A model generated the notes under the pieces. That model searched no databases and had not been told where the DNA came from. It saw only the letters and a program-made list of their open reading frames with translations. Shown piece after piece: positions 1-6,164 of a DNA stretch of 6,927 bases. A program made the position numbers and the translations under genes. Within the stretch, counting starts at the first letter, position 1. Each line of letters begins with the position of its first letter. Origin of the DNA: JALYIM01 sp040003205 (GTDB taxonomy: Bacteria > Acidobacteriota > Terriglobia > Terriglobales > Acidobacteriaceae); the NCBI GenBank assembly GCA_040003205.1, contig JBDUDA010000162.1:1-6927 (forward strand). The letters run 5' to 3'.

Positions 1-802
1 TCAGCGGTTCCATTGACATGCGATCGCTAGTGAACGTGGCCCCTTCACCGTCGCCACTCAGTCGGGAACCCAGCACGGCTCCGAAATGTGAAGTGTGGAA
101 CGCGAGCTTCTCCACGACGCCGATCGCAAGCAGCGGCAACGCCGCCCACAGAAAGGGCGCGCGTCGCGCCCAGGCGGAGACCAGCAGTAGCCAGCCGTAG
201 AACGGAGCATAGTAGAGTCCATGGATTGCCAGCAGGTGGTAGAGCAGCATCACGGACATCTGGAAGAACGCTGAAGGCGCCCAGAGCGTCGCGACACTCA
301 GACCGCTGCCCAACATGGCCACAGTATTCAGCAGCAGCATGATCCACTGCATAGCAACAGTGATCGCAAACGTGACCAGCGGAAGAATTACCAGAGGAAT
401 ACTCGCCTTCGAAAGCACGGTGGTGAGATCGGAAACCGGCATGGACTTCCAGAACAGAATGCTGCGGTCGCGGCGTTCGCCGTGCAACGCGTCCAGACAG
501 TAGAACACTGCTACGAGTAACGTGGTCGCCATGATCACCAGCGAAGCGAAGCTGGGAGGCTCTTCCAGTATCGCGCGCCGCTGGGCGAGATTTGCGGTTG
601 ACAGCGCACGACCCATCGTAGCGATCAAGAAGCCGAACAACGTGACTCCGGCTACGGCCAGCGGCGCGATGTAGATCGAACGGTTCTCCCATATTTCACG
701 ACGCACCGACCAGTACAAGAGACGCGTGGCGGACATGACTGCGGGCGTAACCGCTCGGTTTTCGAGAGGAGACCCCGGTACGGCGTTGGATTGGGTAATC
801 AT
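1..802 (-). CDS. ABC-2 type transporter permease, N-terminal part (runs off left edge)
   Basis: This is the membrane partner of the ATPase encoded just upstream. The frame from the ATG at 802 stays open for 267 codons to the window edge, so the C-terminus is missing. A roughly 40-residue cytoplasmic N-terminus carries LLYWSVRREIWENR. Hydrophobic segments follow at about residues 45-63, 86-104, 134-158, 175-195, 199-211 and 216-231. Between the second and third segments is a charged stretch with GERRDRSILFWKSMPVSD (residues 108-125). From memory this resembles ABC-2 permeases found with GntR regulators in acidobacteria and gammaproteobacteria. The start overlaps the ATPase stop as ATGA, and AAGGAG at 810-815 sits 7 nt upstream, so translation is probably coupled. 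The substrate cannot be read from sequence; export of a drug, peptide or lipid is inference. Confidence 0.85.
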   Translation of the reverse strand, partial: MITQSNAVPGSPLENRAVTPAVMSATRLLYWSVRREIWENRSIYIAPLAVAGVTLFGFLIATMGRALSTANLAQRRAILEEPPSFASLVIMATTLLVAVFYCLDALHGERRDRSILFWKSMPVSDLTTVLSKASIPLVILPLVTFAITVAMQWIMLLLNTVAMLGSGLSVATLWAPSAFFQMSVMLLYHLLAIHGLYYAPFYGWLLLVSAWARRAPFLWAALPLLAIGVVEKLAFHTSHFGAVLGSRLSGDGEGATFTSDRMSMEPL

Positions 803-1683
803 CGAGCTACTCCTTCATGAGTCAGCGGAACTCCGGCCTGATTGCCGAGCACCGCGACGAACAAGTCGGCAATGCTGGGCGTTCGGATGTCGCCAAGGGC
901 CTCGAGTCGCTGACGATCCACGCCATCGAATAGCAGGATGCCGCGGCCGAGCATCTGGCGCTCGTTTATGGGCTTGAGGGCGCGGGCTGCCGCCACCTGT
1001 TCCGGATTTACCGTCACTTCCATATAGCGCGACTCGATTTCTTCCATGCTGCAATCGAGCACAATGCGGCCTCGGTCAATGAACACTAGGTCGGTGAGAA
1101 CGTGCTGTACCTCTTCCACTTGATGTGTGGTCACCACGATGGTGCGGCTGCGATCGAAGTAATCGTTCAGCAGTGAATCGTAAAACTGTTTGCGGTACAG
1201 GATGTCGAGGCCCAGCGTTGGCTCATCCAGTATCAGCAGTCTGGCGTCAATCGCCATCACTAGAGCCAGGTGCAGTTGCGCCACCATACCTTTCGACAAT
1301 TCTCTGATTTTGCTGGAGAGTTTAATGGTCGTCTTGGAAAGGAAACCTTCCGCCTTGGAGCGATCAAATCGCGGATGGACTCCGGCGACATACTCGAGCG
1401 CATTCGAAACCCGCATCCAACGCGGCAAAACGGCCACGTCTGCGATGAAGCAAACATCCCGCATTAAACGATCGCGCTCTCTCCAGGGGTCGAGTCCCAG
1501 TACCTTCAGTTCTCCCTGATAAGGAGTGAGGCCGAGAATTGCGTTGAGCGCCGTGCTCTTGCCCGCCCCGTTGGGACCAATGAGTCCGACAATTCGTCCT
1601 TCTTCGACATGCAAGTTCACGCCATCGAGGGCGACGGTTTTTCCGAAACTTTTTCGCAGGCCGCGGGCTTCTATCAAGGTCAT
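799..1683 (-). CDS. ABC transporter ATP-binding protein
   Basis: This 294-residue ATPase should power the permease encoded downstream. Visible motifs are Walker A GPNGAGKST (36-44), signature LSKGMVAQL (129-137, Lys replacing the first usual Gly of LSGG), Walker B LLILDEP (149-155), D-loop LGLD (157-160) and switch His187 in VVTTH. The segment FIADVAVLPRW puts Asp82 where most ABC ATPases have the Q-loop Gln. About 80 residues follow the nucleotide-binding core, as in many YtrB/CcmA-like exporter ATPases. The frame is open upstream to 1767, but ATG 1683 is the right start: AAGGAG at 1692-1697 lies 8 nt before it, the ATG overlaps the GntR stop as ATGA, and the upstream extension is a shadow of the GntR gene. 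It is probably transcribed with the regulator and permease. Confidence 0.93.
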   Translation of the reverse strand: MTLIEARGLRKSFGKTVALDGVNLHVEEGRIVGLIGPNGAGKSTALNAILGLTPYQGELKVLGLDPWRERDRLMRDVCFIADVAVLPRWMRVSNALEYVAGVHPRFDRSKAEGFLSKTTIKLSSKIRELSKGMVAQLHLALVMAIDARLLILDEPTLGLDILYRKQFYDSLLNDYFDRSRTIVVTTHQVEEVQHVLTDLVFIDRGRIVLDCSMEEIESRYMEVTVNPEQVAAARALKPINERQMLGRGILLFDGVDRQRLEALGDIRTPSIADLFVAVLGNQAGVPLTHEGVAR

Positions 1684-2048
1684 TTCTTGCGCTCCTTCTT
1701 CGCTGCCTTCAGCAGCTCTTCCGGAGTGAGTCCGAGCCGCTCGATGGTGGCATGTACAGCCGGCCATTGCTCCGCGAGAAATCTCTGGCGCTCTCCCTGT
1801 AGCAGCAACTTTCGCGCCCCCACGTTGATGAACATGCCAAGACCACGTCTGCTCTCGACCAGGCCCTCATCCACCAGTTGCTGGTATCCCTTCAGGACGG
1901 TGAGTGGATTGACCCGGTATTCGGCTGCGACATTGCGCACCGAAGGCAGCGGATCACCCTCGTTAAGAACGCCGTCGAGTATCATCGCAACCACGCGGTC
2001 GCGAAGCTGGCGGTAAATCGGTTGATTGTCGTTCCACTCACGTTCCAT
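1680..2048 (-). CDS. GntR-family transcriptional regulator, YtrA subfamily
   Basis: This 122-residue DNA-binding protein has an N-terminal winged helix (about residues 9-77). It shows the family hallmarks PIYRQLRDRVV, LPSVRNVAAEYRVNPLTV and GYQQLVDEGLVESRRGLGMF. A short helical tail of about 45 residues replaces the large effector domain of FadR- or HutC-type GntR proteins. That layout defines the YtrA subfamily, whose members usually dimerise and repress their own ABC transporter operon. The stop overlaps the ATPase start, so regulator and transporter are one unit and autoregulation is the natural inference. The only Shine-Dalgarno candidate is a weak GGGA about 8 nt before the ATG. The inducer is unknown. 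YtrA relatives in Bacillus respond to cell-wall antibiotics, but that cannot be transferred from sequence alone. Confidence 0.92.
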   Translation of the reverse strand: MEREWNDNQPIYRQLRDRVVAMILDGVLNEGDPLPSVRNVAAEYRVNPLTVLKGYQQLVDEGLVESRRGLGMFINVGARKLLLQGERQRFLAEQWPAVHATIERLGLTPEELLKAAKKERKK

Positions 2049-2061
2049 CCTGTTTTTCCCG

Positions 2062-2076
2062 AGAGCTCTTATATCA
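2062..2076 (-). promoter_or_regulatory. Candidate extended -10 promoter and small palindrome before the GntR gene
   Basis: Read on the minus strand, TGATATAAG (fwd 2068-2076) is an extended -10 motif: TG, one base, then TATAAG. It overlaps the 8-bp palindrome AGAGCTCT (2062-2069). It lies in the 40-bp gap between the upstream hypothetical gene and the GntR start. No good -35 is visible at 16-18 bp, which is tolerable for an extended -10. Transcription would start about 12 nt before the ATG. This would give the cassette its own promoter, with room for autorepression near the start site. The palindrome is short and could be chance. Confidence 0.4.
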
Positions 2077-2088
2077 GATCGTCCGCGG

Positions 2089-2619
2089 TCACTTTGTGCG
2101 TTGCAAATCGAAGTGCGGGCGCATCATTTTGTCGCCTGCCATATAGGTCCAGTCTTCGGTGTGGTGGTTGGCGTCAATGATCGTGAACAGAGCGTGGTGC
2201 ATGTGTCCATGGTCGGTGCTGCCGGCGACATCGAGGAAGTCGAATTCCACCGTGTTTCCGTCCGGCGACATCTTTCCCACCATGCGCGGCCGGTTCCCGG
2301 CGTCACAATAATGGGTAAGCAGCATGCGATCGCCTTCCAAATAGACCATCGTGATGGGATCGTCAGGTCTTTCCCCCACCTTCATTTCATGCATCAGGGC
2401 ATTTCCCATCGAAGTTGCACGTAAAGAAATCTTCGCCAGCTTGCCTTCGACATCCTTCGCGTTAGGGACACCTGAAATGTAGCCTTGCCACGACCCTTCC
2501 AACGATTTCAGTTTGTCAAAAGCCTTCTGCGAGTCGGACTTTGGGACGTTCGACTCCGTGAAAGCCACAGTTGAGAGCGATAACAGAATTAGCGACAACG
2601 TAAAGCCAAAGAACTTCAT
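2089..2619 (-). CDS. Secreted hypothetical protein, possibly lipocalin-like
   Basis: I do not recognise a named function. The 176-residue product starts with a Sec-type signal peptide: Lys2, a hydrophobic core at about residues 4-19, and likely cleavage near residue 20. The mature part is about 155 residues and rich in short beta-like stretches. It carries LEGSWQGY (40-47), MVYLEGDRMLLTHYC (91-105), GNRPRM (108-113) and a His-rich DHGHMHH (136-142, His at 137, 139, 141 and 142). An SxGxW-like opening followed by alternating strands suggests a small beta-barrel of the lipocalin or DUF1579 kind; this is inference. The His cluster with Cys105 could bind a metal or heme. AGGAG at 2628-2632 lies 8 nt before the ATG. 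It is 40 bp upstream of the GntR gene on the same strand, so read-through into the ABC cassette is possible. Confidence 0.85.
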   Translation of the reverse strand: MKFFGFTLSLILLSLSTVAFTESNVPKSDSQKAFDKLKSLEGSWQGYISGVPNAKDVEGKLAKISLRATSMGNALMHEMKVGERPDDPITMVYLEGDRMLLTHYCDAGNRPRMVGKMSPDGNTVEFDFLDVAGSTDHGHMHHALFTIIDANHHTEDWTYMAGDKMMRPHFDLQRTK

Positions 2620-2649
2620 ACTTAAATCTCCTGAACGGTGATGTACTAC

Positions 2650-2669
2650 TGTTGTAGTTAACTACAACA
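2650..2669. promoter_or_regulatory. Perfect 20-bp palindromic operator, BlaI/CopY-like
   Basis: The sequence TGTTGTAGTT joined to AACTACAACA is a perfect inverted repeat with no spacer. A further ACTAC at 2645-2649 pairs with the internal GTAGT (2654-2658) across 4 bp, so three alternating half-sites lie side by side. The GTAG/CTAC core with flanking TGT/ACA resembles operators of the BlaI/MecI/CopY family (TACA..TGTA type). That assignment is by resemblance only, and no such regulator is encoded in the window. It covers the expected -10 region of the minus-strand promoter and lies 75 bp upstream of the queG ATG. Confidence 0.7.
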
Positions 2670-2685
2670 CTGATTATCGTGTCAA
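2657..2685 (-). promoter_or_regulatory. Promoter of the secreted hypothetical gene
   Basis: On the minus strand there is a perfect -35 hexamer, TTGACA (fwd 2680-2685). At 17-bp spacing the -10 position is GTTAAC (fwd 2657-2662), only 3 of 6 matches to TATAAT, and it is the exact centre of the 20-bp palindrome. Strong -35 with an operator-shaped -10 is typical of a promoter blocked by a bound repressor. The leader to the ATG would be about 30 nt and contains the AGGAG site. Confidence 0.55.
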
Positions 2686-2743
2686 GTTAAAATTGCTATG
2701 CGCGAAAAACTAATGGATTTGGTCTGCGCCCTTGACTGTGAGC

Positions 2744-3844
2744 ATGAGACTTCCCGACAACTTCTCCTATCGAATCAAAGGGATTGCGCATCAAGCTGGA
2801 TTCGAATTGGCTGGCATTGCGCCCCTACAAGATTTCGCTGAACTTGAGCAGTTTCCCAAATGGATTGCGGCCGGTCATGCGGGCGAAATGGAGTACCTGA
2901 AAGCTCGCGACGAATCAGGGCAGCTAAAGCGTTCTTCGCCGAGGACAACATTCCCCTGGGCGCGCAGCGTCATTGTTTGCGCGATTAACTACAACACGGC
3001 GCAGCCATATTCAGGGGACAAACACGACTCAGGCGAAGGGTGGATCGCGCGCTATGCGTGGAGCAAGGAAGACTATCACCAGGTAATTCTGCGGAAACTG
3101 AAACAGGTGGAAGTGAAAGTGCGTGGGGAGGTCGCCGCATCAAAGGCCCCCGGCACCGGCACTCCCTCGGATTCGAATGAAATCCAGACCCGCTGTTACG
3201 TCGATACTGGTCCGGTAGTCGAGCGAATCTACGCGAAATACGCTGGTGTGGGGTGGATCGGCAAAAACACTTGCATCCTGAATCAGGAGTTGGGGTCCTG
3301 GCTATTTCTTGGCGTAATTCTGACCTCGCTTGAATTGCAATCGGATCTCCCGGCGCCGGACCGGTGCGGAAGCTGCACGCGCTGCATTCAGGCGTGCCCA
3401 ACAGATGCGCTGGTCGCACCCTACCAGTTGGACTCCAATAAATGCATATCTTATCTAACAATCGAAAAGCGCGGCGTCATTCCAGAAGCCATGCGGGATG
3501 GCATGGGCAGGCACGTGTTTGGTTGCGACATTTGTCAGGATGTCTGTCCTTGGAATCGCGAGTCGCCCGCTACCGACGCCTGTGAATTCCAGCCCCGAGA
3601 TGGACTTGTGAATCCTGGGTTGGAATGGCTCACCGAGTTGACGGAAGAAGACTTTCGAACCACCTTTCGAGGCTCCCCCATAAAGCGAAGCAAGCGGAAC
3701 GGCTTACGCAGAAACGCTGTCATTGCAATGGGCAATAGTGGGGAGAAACGGTTTCTGCCGCAATTGGGAAAACTTGCTTCGGATGAAGATTTGATCGTTT
3801 CCGACGCCGCCGCCTGGGCGATTCGCAAGCTTGAGCGTCTCTAG
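2744..3844 (+). CDS. queG: Epoxyqueuosine reductase QueG
   Basis: QueG is a cytoplasmic cobalamin- and Fe-S-dependent enzyme that reduces epoxyqueuosine in tRNA to queuosine, the last step of Q biosynthesis. The 366-residue product has the N-terminal domain with GHAGEMEYL and ARSVIVCAINY. YVDTGPVVER follows, with Asp154 matching the conserved proton-donor Asp, then GVGWIGKNTCIL (168-179). Two ferredoxin-like Cys motifs follow: Cys208, 211, 214 and 218, then Cys234 and Cys261, 264 and 268. The C-terminus (about 322-366) is a HEAT-like repeat, known in the family for tRNA contact. A Pro/Gly/Ser/Thr-rich insert (about 131-146) precedes the catalytic strand. The start is uncertain: ATG 2744 is chosen, but in-frame GTG 2738 and TTG 2732 are possible and none has a good Shine-Dalgarno site. 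No other queuosine gene is in view. Confidence 0.95.
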   Translation: MRLPDNFSYRIKGIAHQAGFELAGIAPLQDFAELEQFPKWIAAGHAGEMEYLKARDESGQLKRSSPRTTFPWARSVIVCAINYNTAQPYSGDKHDSGEGWIARYAWSKEDYHQVILRKLKQVEVKVRGEVAASKAPGTGTPSDSNEIQTRCYVDTGPVVERIYAKYAGVGWIGKNTCILNQELGSWLFLGVILTSLELQSDLPAPDRCGSCTRCIQACPTDALVAPYQLDSNKCISYLTIEKRGVIPEAMRDGMGRHVFGCDICQDVCPWNRESPATDACEFQPRDGLVNPGLEWLTELTEEDFRTTFRGSPIKRSKRNGLRRNAVIAMGNSGEKRFLPQLGKLASDEDLIVSDAAAWAIRKLERL

Positions 3845-3897
3845 GCTTTGCATCCGCGTGATAGCATCGTCCGAGATATTCTTTTCGCGGCATAACG

Positions 3898-5889
3898 ATG
3901 GCCCGCTATTTTTTCATCCTGCGATTACTGCTATTTGCCTGCATCTTTTCCTCACGCATAAGTGTTCCGGTCGCCGATGCGCGAAACGGCGAATCCCAGT
4001 GGATACGACTGAATTCCGCGCATTTCACTGTGCTCACCGACGGAGGAGAAAAGAAGGGTCACGAAGTTCTCGTGCGCTTCGAGCAGATGCGCGCGATTTT
4101 CGGGCAACTGCTGCTGAAAACCAAGCTGAATATGCCGCAGCCCCTGGAAATTATTGCCCTGAGGTCCAACGCCGAGTACGAACAAATGATGTCTCCCGGT
4201 GAAGGTGCATTTCTTCCTGGGGAAGACAGGAATTACATCGTCTTAAATTTATTCGGCGACGACAGTTGGCGTTCGGTGGCACATCAGTTTGCGCATTTGA
4301 TGCTGAACTATAACTACCCGCCGACGCAAGGATGGTTCGACGAAGGTTTTGCGGAATATTTCTCCTCGCTGCAATTGGATGATAAACATGCGCAGATAGG
4401 ATCTGACCCCGAACTGACAGCCGCATGGCAGGAAGACTTAGTCGGACGACAGACACAAAAAAGAAATCCGGCAAAATCGCTGACCGAACTACTCGGCAGT
4501 CCGGTTTGGCTGGCGATGCCGGACTTATTCAACATGCGTCACGACACAGCGGGGTTCGTAGAGAGTACCCACCACACGCTGTTTTACGCGCAATCCTGGA
4601 TGGTCGTGCATTATTTGCTGAACAAGAACAAGCTCGCGGAGACCGGCGTTTACTTCGACCTGGTACAGAACCAGAAAGTCCCCGTGGATCAGGCGATTTC
4701 GCGTGCCTACGGCATGACGCCGGTGGAATTTGATCGGGAGGTTAAGGCTTATTTTCATTCGCTAGCGCCTCTATTTCAGGCGCAGGAGGCCGCGCGCACT
4801 TCGGCCTCAACTACGCCGGACAGCGGAGTCTATCAATTGCCTCTCCCGCTTGCGGCTGGCGACGTAGGCGCAAGCGTTCATCCAGTGTCTGTTCTCGACG
4901 CCCAGGCTCTTCTTGCGGAGATGAACGTCCGTTCGTCCGAGCACCGAGAGCAAGCGCTGAAGGATTTGCAGTCGGCCATCTCGCAGTCGAAAAATGACAA
5001 TGCGATTGCACATCGCGGGCTGGCTTGGGACCACTTGCAGCGAAAGGAGTTTAGCCAGGCGATGGAAGAGTTGCAGAAGGCAATGGAGATTGATCCGAAA
5101 GATCCCGCTGTGCGCTATGACCTGTGCCTGGTCAAATATCACGCTGCGCAAGCCGGCGGAACGCAAGTACAAGGATTAGCGAACATGCTTCAGGACCTTC
5201 AAATCGTAATCGACTGGAATCCGCAGTTTGCAGAAGCCTACAACATGCTGGCAATGGCGCGACTGGACGGCGGAGGAGCCAATTCCGCGATGACAGCGGA
5301 ACGCCAGGCGATTGAATTAAGTCCGCGAAATGCGAGCTATCTGCTGAACCTTGCACACATGGAAGAGGCCGCTAAAAAATGGCAGCTGGCAAAGCCTCTG
5401 CTGGAGCATTTACAAACGAATCCAAATCCGCAGATCGCACATGTCGCGAAAAAGGATCTCGAGAACTTGCCGACCTTACAGAAGTACGGAATATCGCCCC
5501 AAGACGCTAACCCTTCGGCCACAACCGGAAGCGTGACATCAACCAGCCCATCGCCAGAGTCAACACGAAAAGCGAAGATCTCAGAGCTCGACGAGACCCC
5601 CGAAGAGATAGCCGTAACCGCGCCCCCTCCAGAGCCTACGCCGGATAGACGCCCGCTGCGGTTCCTGAAAGGAACCTTGGTGAACATAAGCTGCGAGACT
5701 CCGGCGATAGCGGTTCTGAAAATTTCTGTAGGGACAAAGTCAGTTCGCCTGCGAACGGAGAACTATAGGTCGCTAACGCTGGTAGGCGCGGGGGAATTCT
5801 CCTGCCAATGGAGCGGCCGCCAGGTTGGAGCCAACTATAAAGCCGGCGGAAAAGCCGATGGTGACCTCGTGTCTCTGGAATTACAGTAG
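3898..5889 (+). CDS. Secreted peptidase-MA-like/TPR protein with altered active site (HQFAH)
   Basis: This 663-residue protein has a signal peptide (hydrophobic 5-18, AxA-type cleavage near Ala28), so it should act outside the cytoplasm. Residues 35-290 look like a gluzincin (peptidase MA) domain. SVAHQFAHLMLNYNYPP (126-142) is followed by GWFDEGFAEYFSS, placing His129, His133 and Glu149 as the zinc ligands. The catalytic Glu of HExxH is Gln130, so hydrolysis is doubtful. A linker (290-345) leads to TPR-like helices at about 347-400 (including AMEELQKAMEIDPKDP), 432-475 (NPQFAEAYNMLAMARL) and 476-525. A Pro/Ser/Thr-rich linker (530-585) follows. The C-terminal 586-663 is a small beta-type domain with two Cys (599, 636). 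No strong Shine-Dalgarno site precedes ATG 3898. It follows queG by 53 bp and may be co-transcribed. The partner or substrate is unknown. Confidence 0.88.
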   Translation: MARYFFILRLLLFACIFSSRISVPVADARNGESQWIRLNSAHFTVLTDGGEKKGHEVLVRFEQMRAIFGQLLLKTKLNMPQPLEIIALRSNAEYEQMMSPGEGAFLPGEDRNYIVLNLFGDDSWRSVAHQFAHLMLNYNYPPTQGWFDEGFAEYFSSLQLDDKHAQIGSDPELTAAWQEDLVGRQTQKRNPAKSLTELLGSPVWLAMPDLFNMRHDTAGFVESTHHTLFYAQSWMVVHYLLNKNKLAETGVYFDLVQNQKVPVDQAISRAYGMTPVEFDREVKAYFHSLAPLFQAQEAARTSASTTPDSGVYQLPLPLAAGDVGASVHPVSVLDAQALLAEMNVRSSEHREQALKDLQSAISQSKNDNAIAHRGLAWDHLQRKEFSQAMEELQKAMEIDPKDPAVRYDLCLVKYHAAQAGGTQVQGLANMLQDLQIVIDWNPQFAEAYNMLAMARLDGGGANSAMTAERQAIELSPRNASYLLNLAHMEEAAKKWQLAKPLLEHLQTNPNPQIAHVAKKDLENLPTLQKYGISPQDANPSATTGSVTSTSPSPESTRKAKISELDETPEEIAVTAPPPEPTPDRRPLRFLKGTLVNISCETPAIAVLKISVGTKSVRLRTENYRSLTLVGAGEFSCQWSGRQVGANYKAGGKADGDLVSLELQ

Positions 5890-5912
5890 TTGGAAAGCAG
5901 TCGAAACGAGAA

Positions 5913-5939
5913 ACCCTTCCGGCAGCAAGGCGGAAGGGT
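5913..5939. terminator. Hairpin terminator between convergent genes
   Basis: A perfect 9-bp stem, ACCCTTCCG with CGGAAGGGT, closes a 9-nt loop. It sits 23 bp after the stop of the plus-strand peptidase-like gene and 21 bp after the stop of the minus-strand cold-shock gene. On the minus strand the stem is followed by TTCTCGTTTC, a broken T-run, so termination of the cold-shock transcript is the better case. On the plus strand no T-run follows. A shared convergent terminator is inference. Confidence 0.65.
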
Positions 5940-5960
5940 ATGCAGTAGGATAGAGGATGG

Positions 5961-6164
5961 TTACCCGCGGACAACGTTGCCCGCTTGAAACCCTTTCGGT
6001 CCCTTGAGCAAATCAAACTCCACGGTTTCGCCTTCATTCAAAGAGCGATAGCCGTTTTCCTGGATGGCGGAAAAGTGTACAAAAACATCCTCTCCCGTGG
6101 AGCGTTGGATAAAACCATAGCCCTTGGCCCCGTTAAACCACTTTACTGTCCCTTTTTCTCTCAC
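5961..6164 (-). CDS. CspA-family cold shock protein
   Basis: This 67-residue single cold-shock domain is a five-stranded OB-fold that binds single-stranded RNA and acts as an RNA chaperone in the cytoplasm. The opening GTVKWFNGAKGYGFIQ (5-20) contains RNP1 (KGYGFIQ), and EDVFVHFSAI (25-34) contains RNP2. LNEGETVEFDL and GPKGFQAGNVV complete the family pattern, and the length is typical. The start is GTG 6164: AAGGAG at 6170-6175 lies 5 nt before it, a second AGGAG (6177-6181) sits behind that, and no better in-frame ATG exists. The role may be cold-induced or constitutive; members of this family differ and the sequence does not decide. It converges on the peptidase-like gene and shares the hairpin terminator. 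Confidence 0.96.
   Translation of the reverse strand: MREKGTVKWFNGAKGYGFIQRSTGEDVFVHFSAIQENGYRSLNEGETVEFDLLKGPKGFQAGNVVRG

Noticed and set aside
45..692. Long minus-strand frame of 215 codons over the permease
   Set aside because: Its sequence is Arg/His/Ala-rich and lacks membrane segments. The overlapping frame from 802 gives a coherent ABC-2 permease, so this one is a shadow.
1684..1767. N-terminal extension of the ABC ATPase frame
   Set aside because: It overlaps the GntR coding region, reads as low-quality protein, and the ATG at 1683 has a correct AAGGAG and an ATGA overlap.
2698..2841. Short plus-strand frame of 47 codons starting ATGCGCGAAAAA
   Set aside because: It overlaps queG in another frame, has no Shine-Dalgarno site and no recognisable product.
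2985..2997. 13-bp exact copy of half the operator (TTAACTACAACAC) inside queG
   Set aside because: It encodes part of the INYN motif, where INY is conserved in QueG, and only one arm is present, so protein constraint explains it better than regulation.
3831..4202. Plus-strand frame overlapping the queG end and the peptidase-like gene start
   Set aside because: It is Arg-rich and shifted relative to a well-supported gene with a signal peptide; a shadow.
5636..6037. Minus-strand frame of 133 codons across the convergent terminator
   Set aside because: It overlaps both the cold-shock gene and the C-terminal beta domain and crosses the hairpin; no family resemblance.
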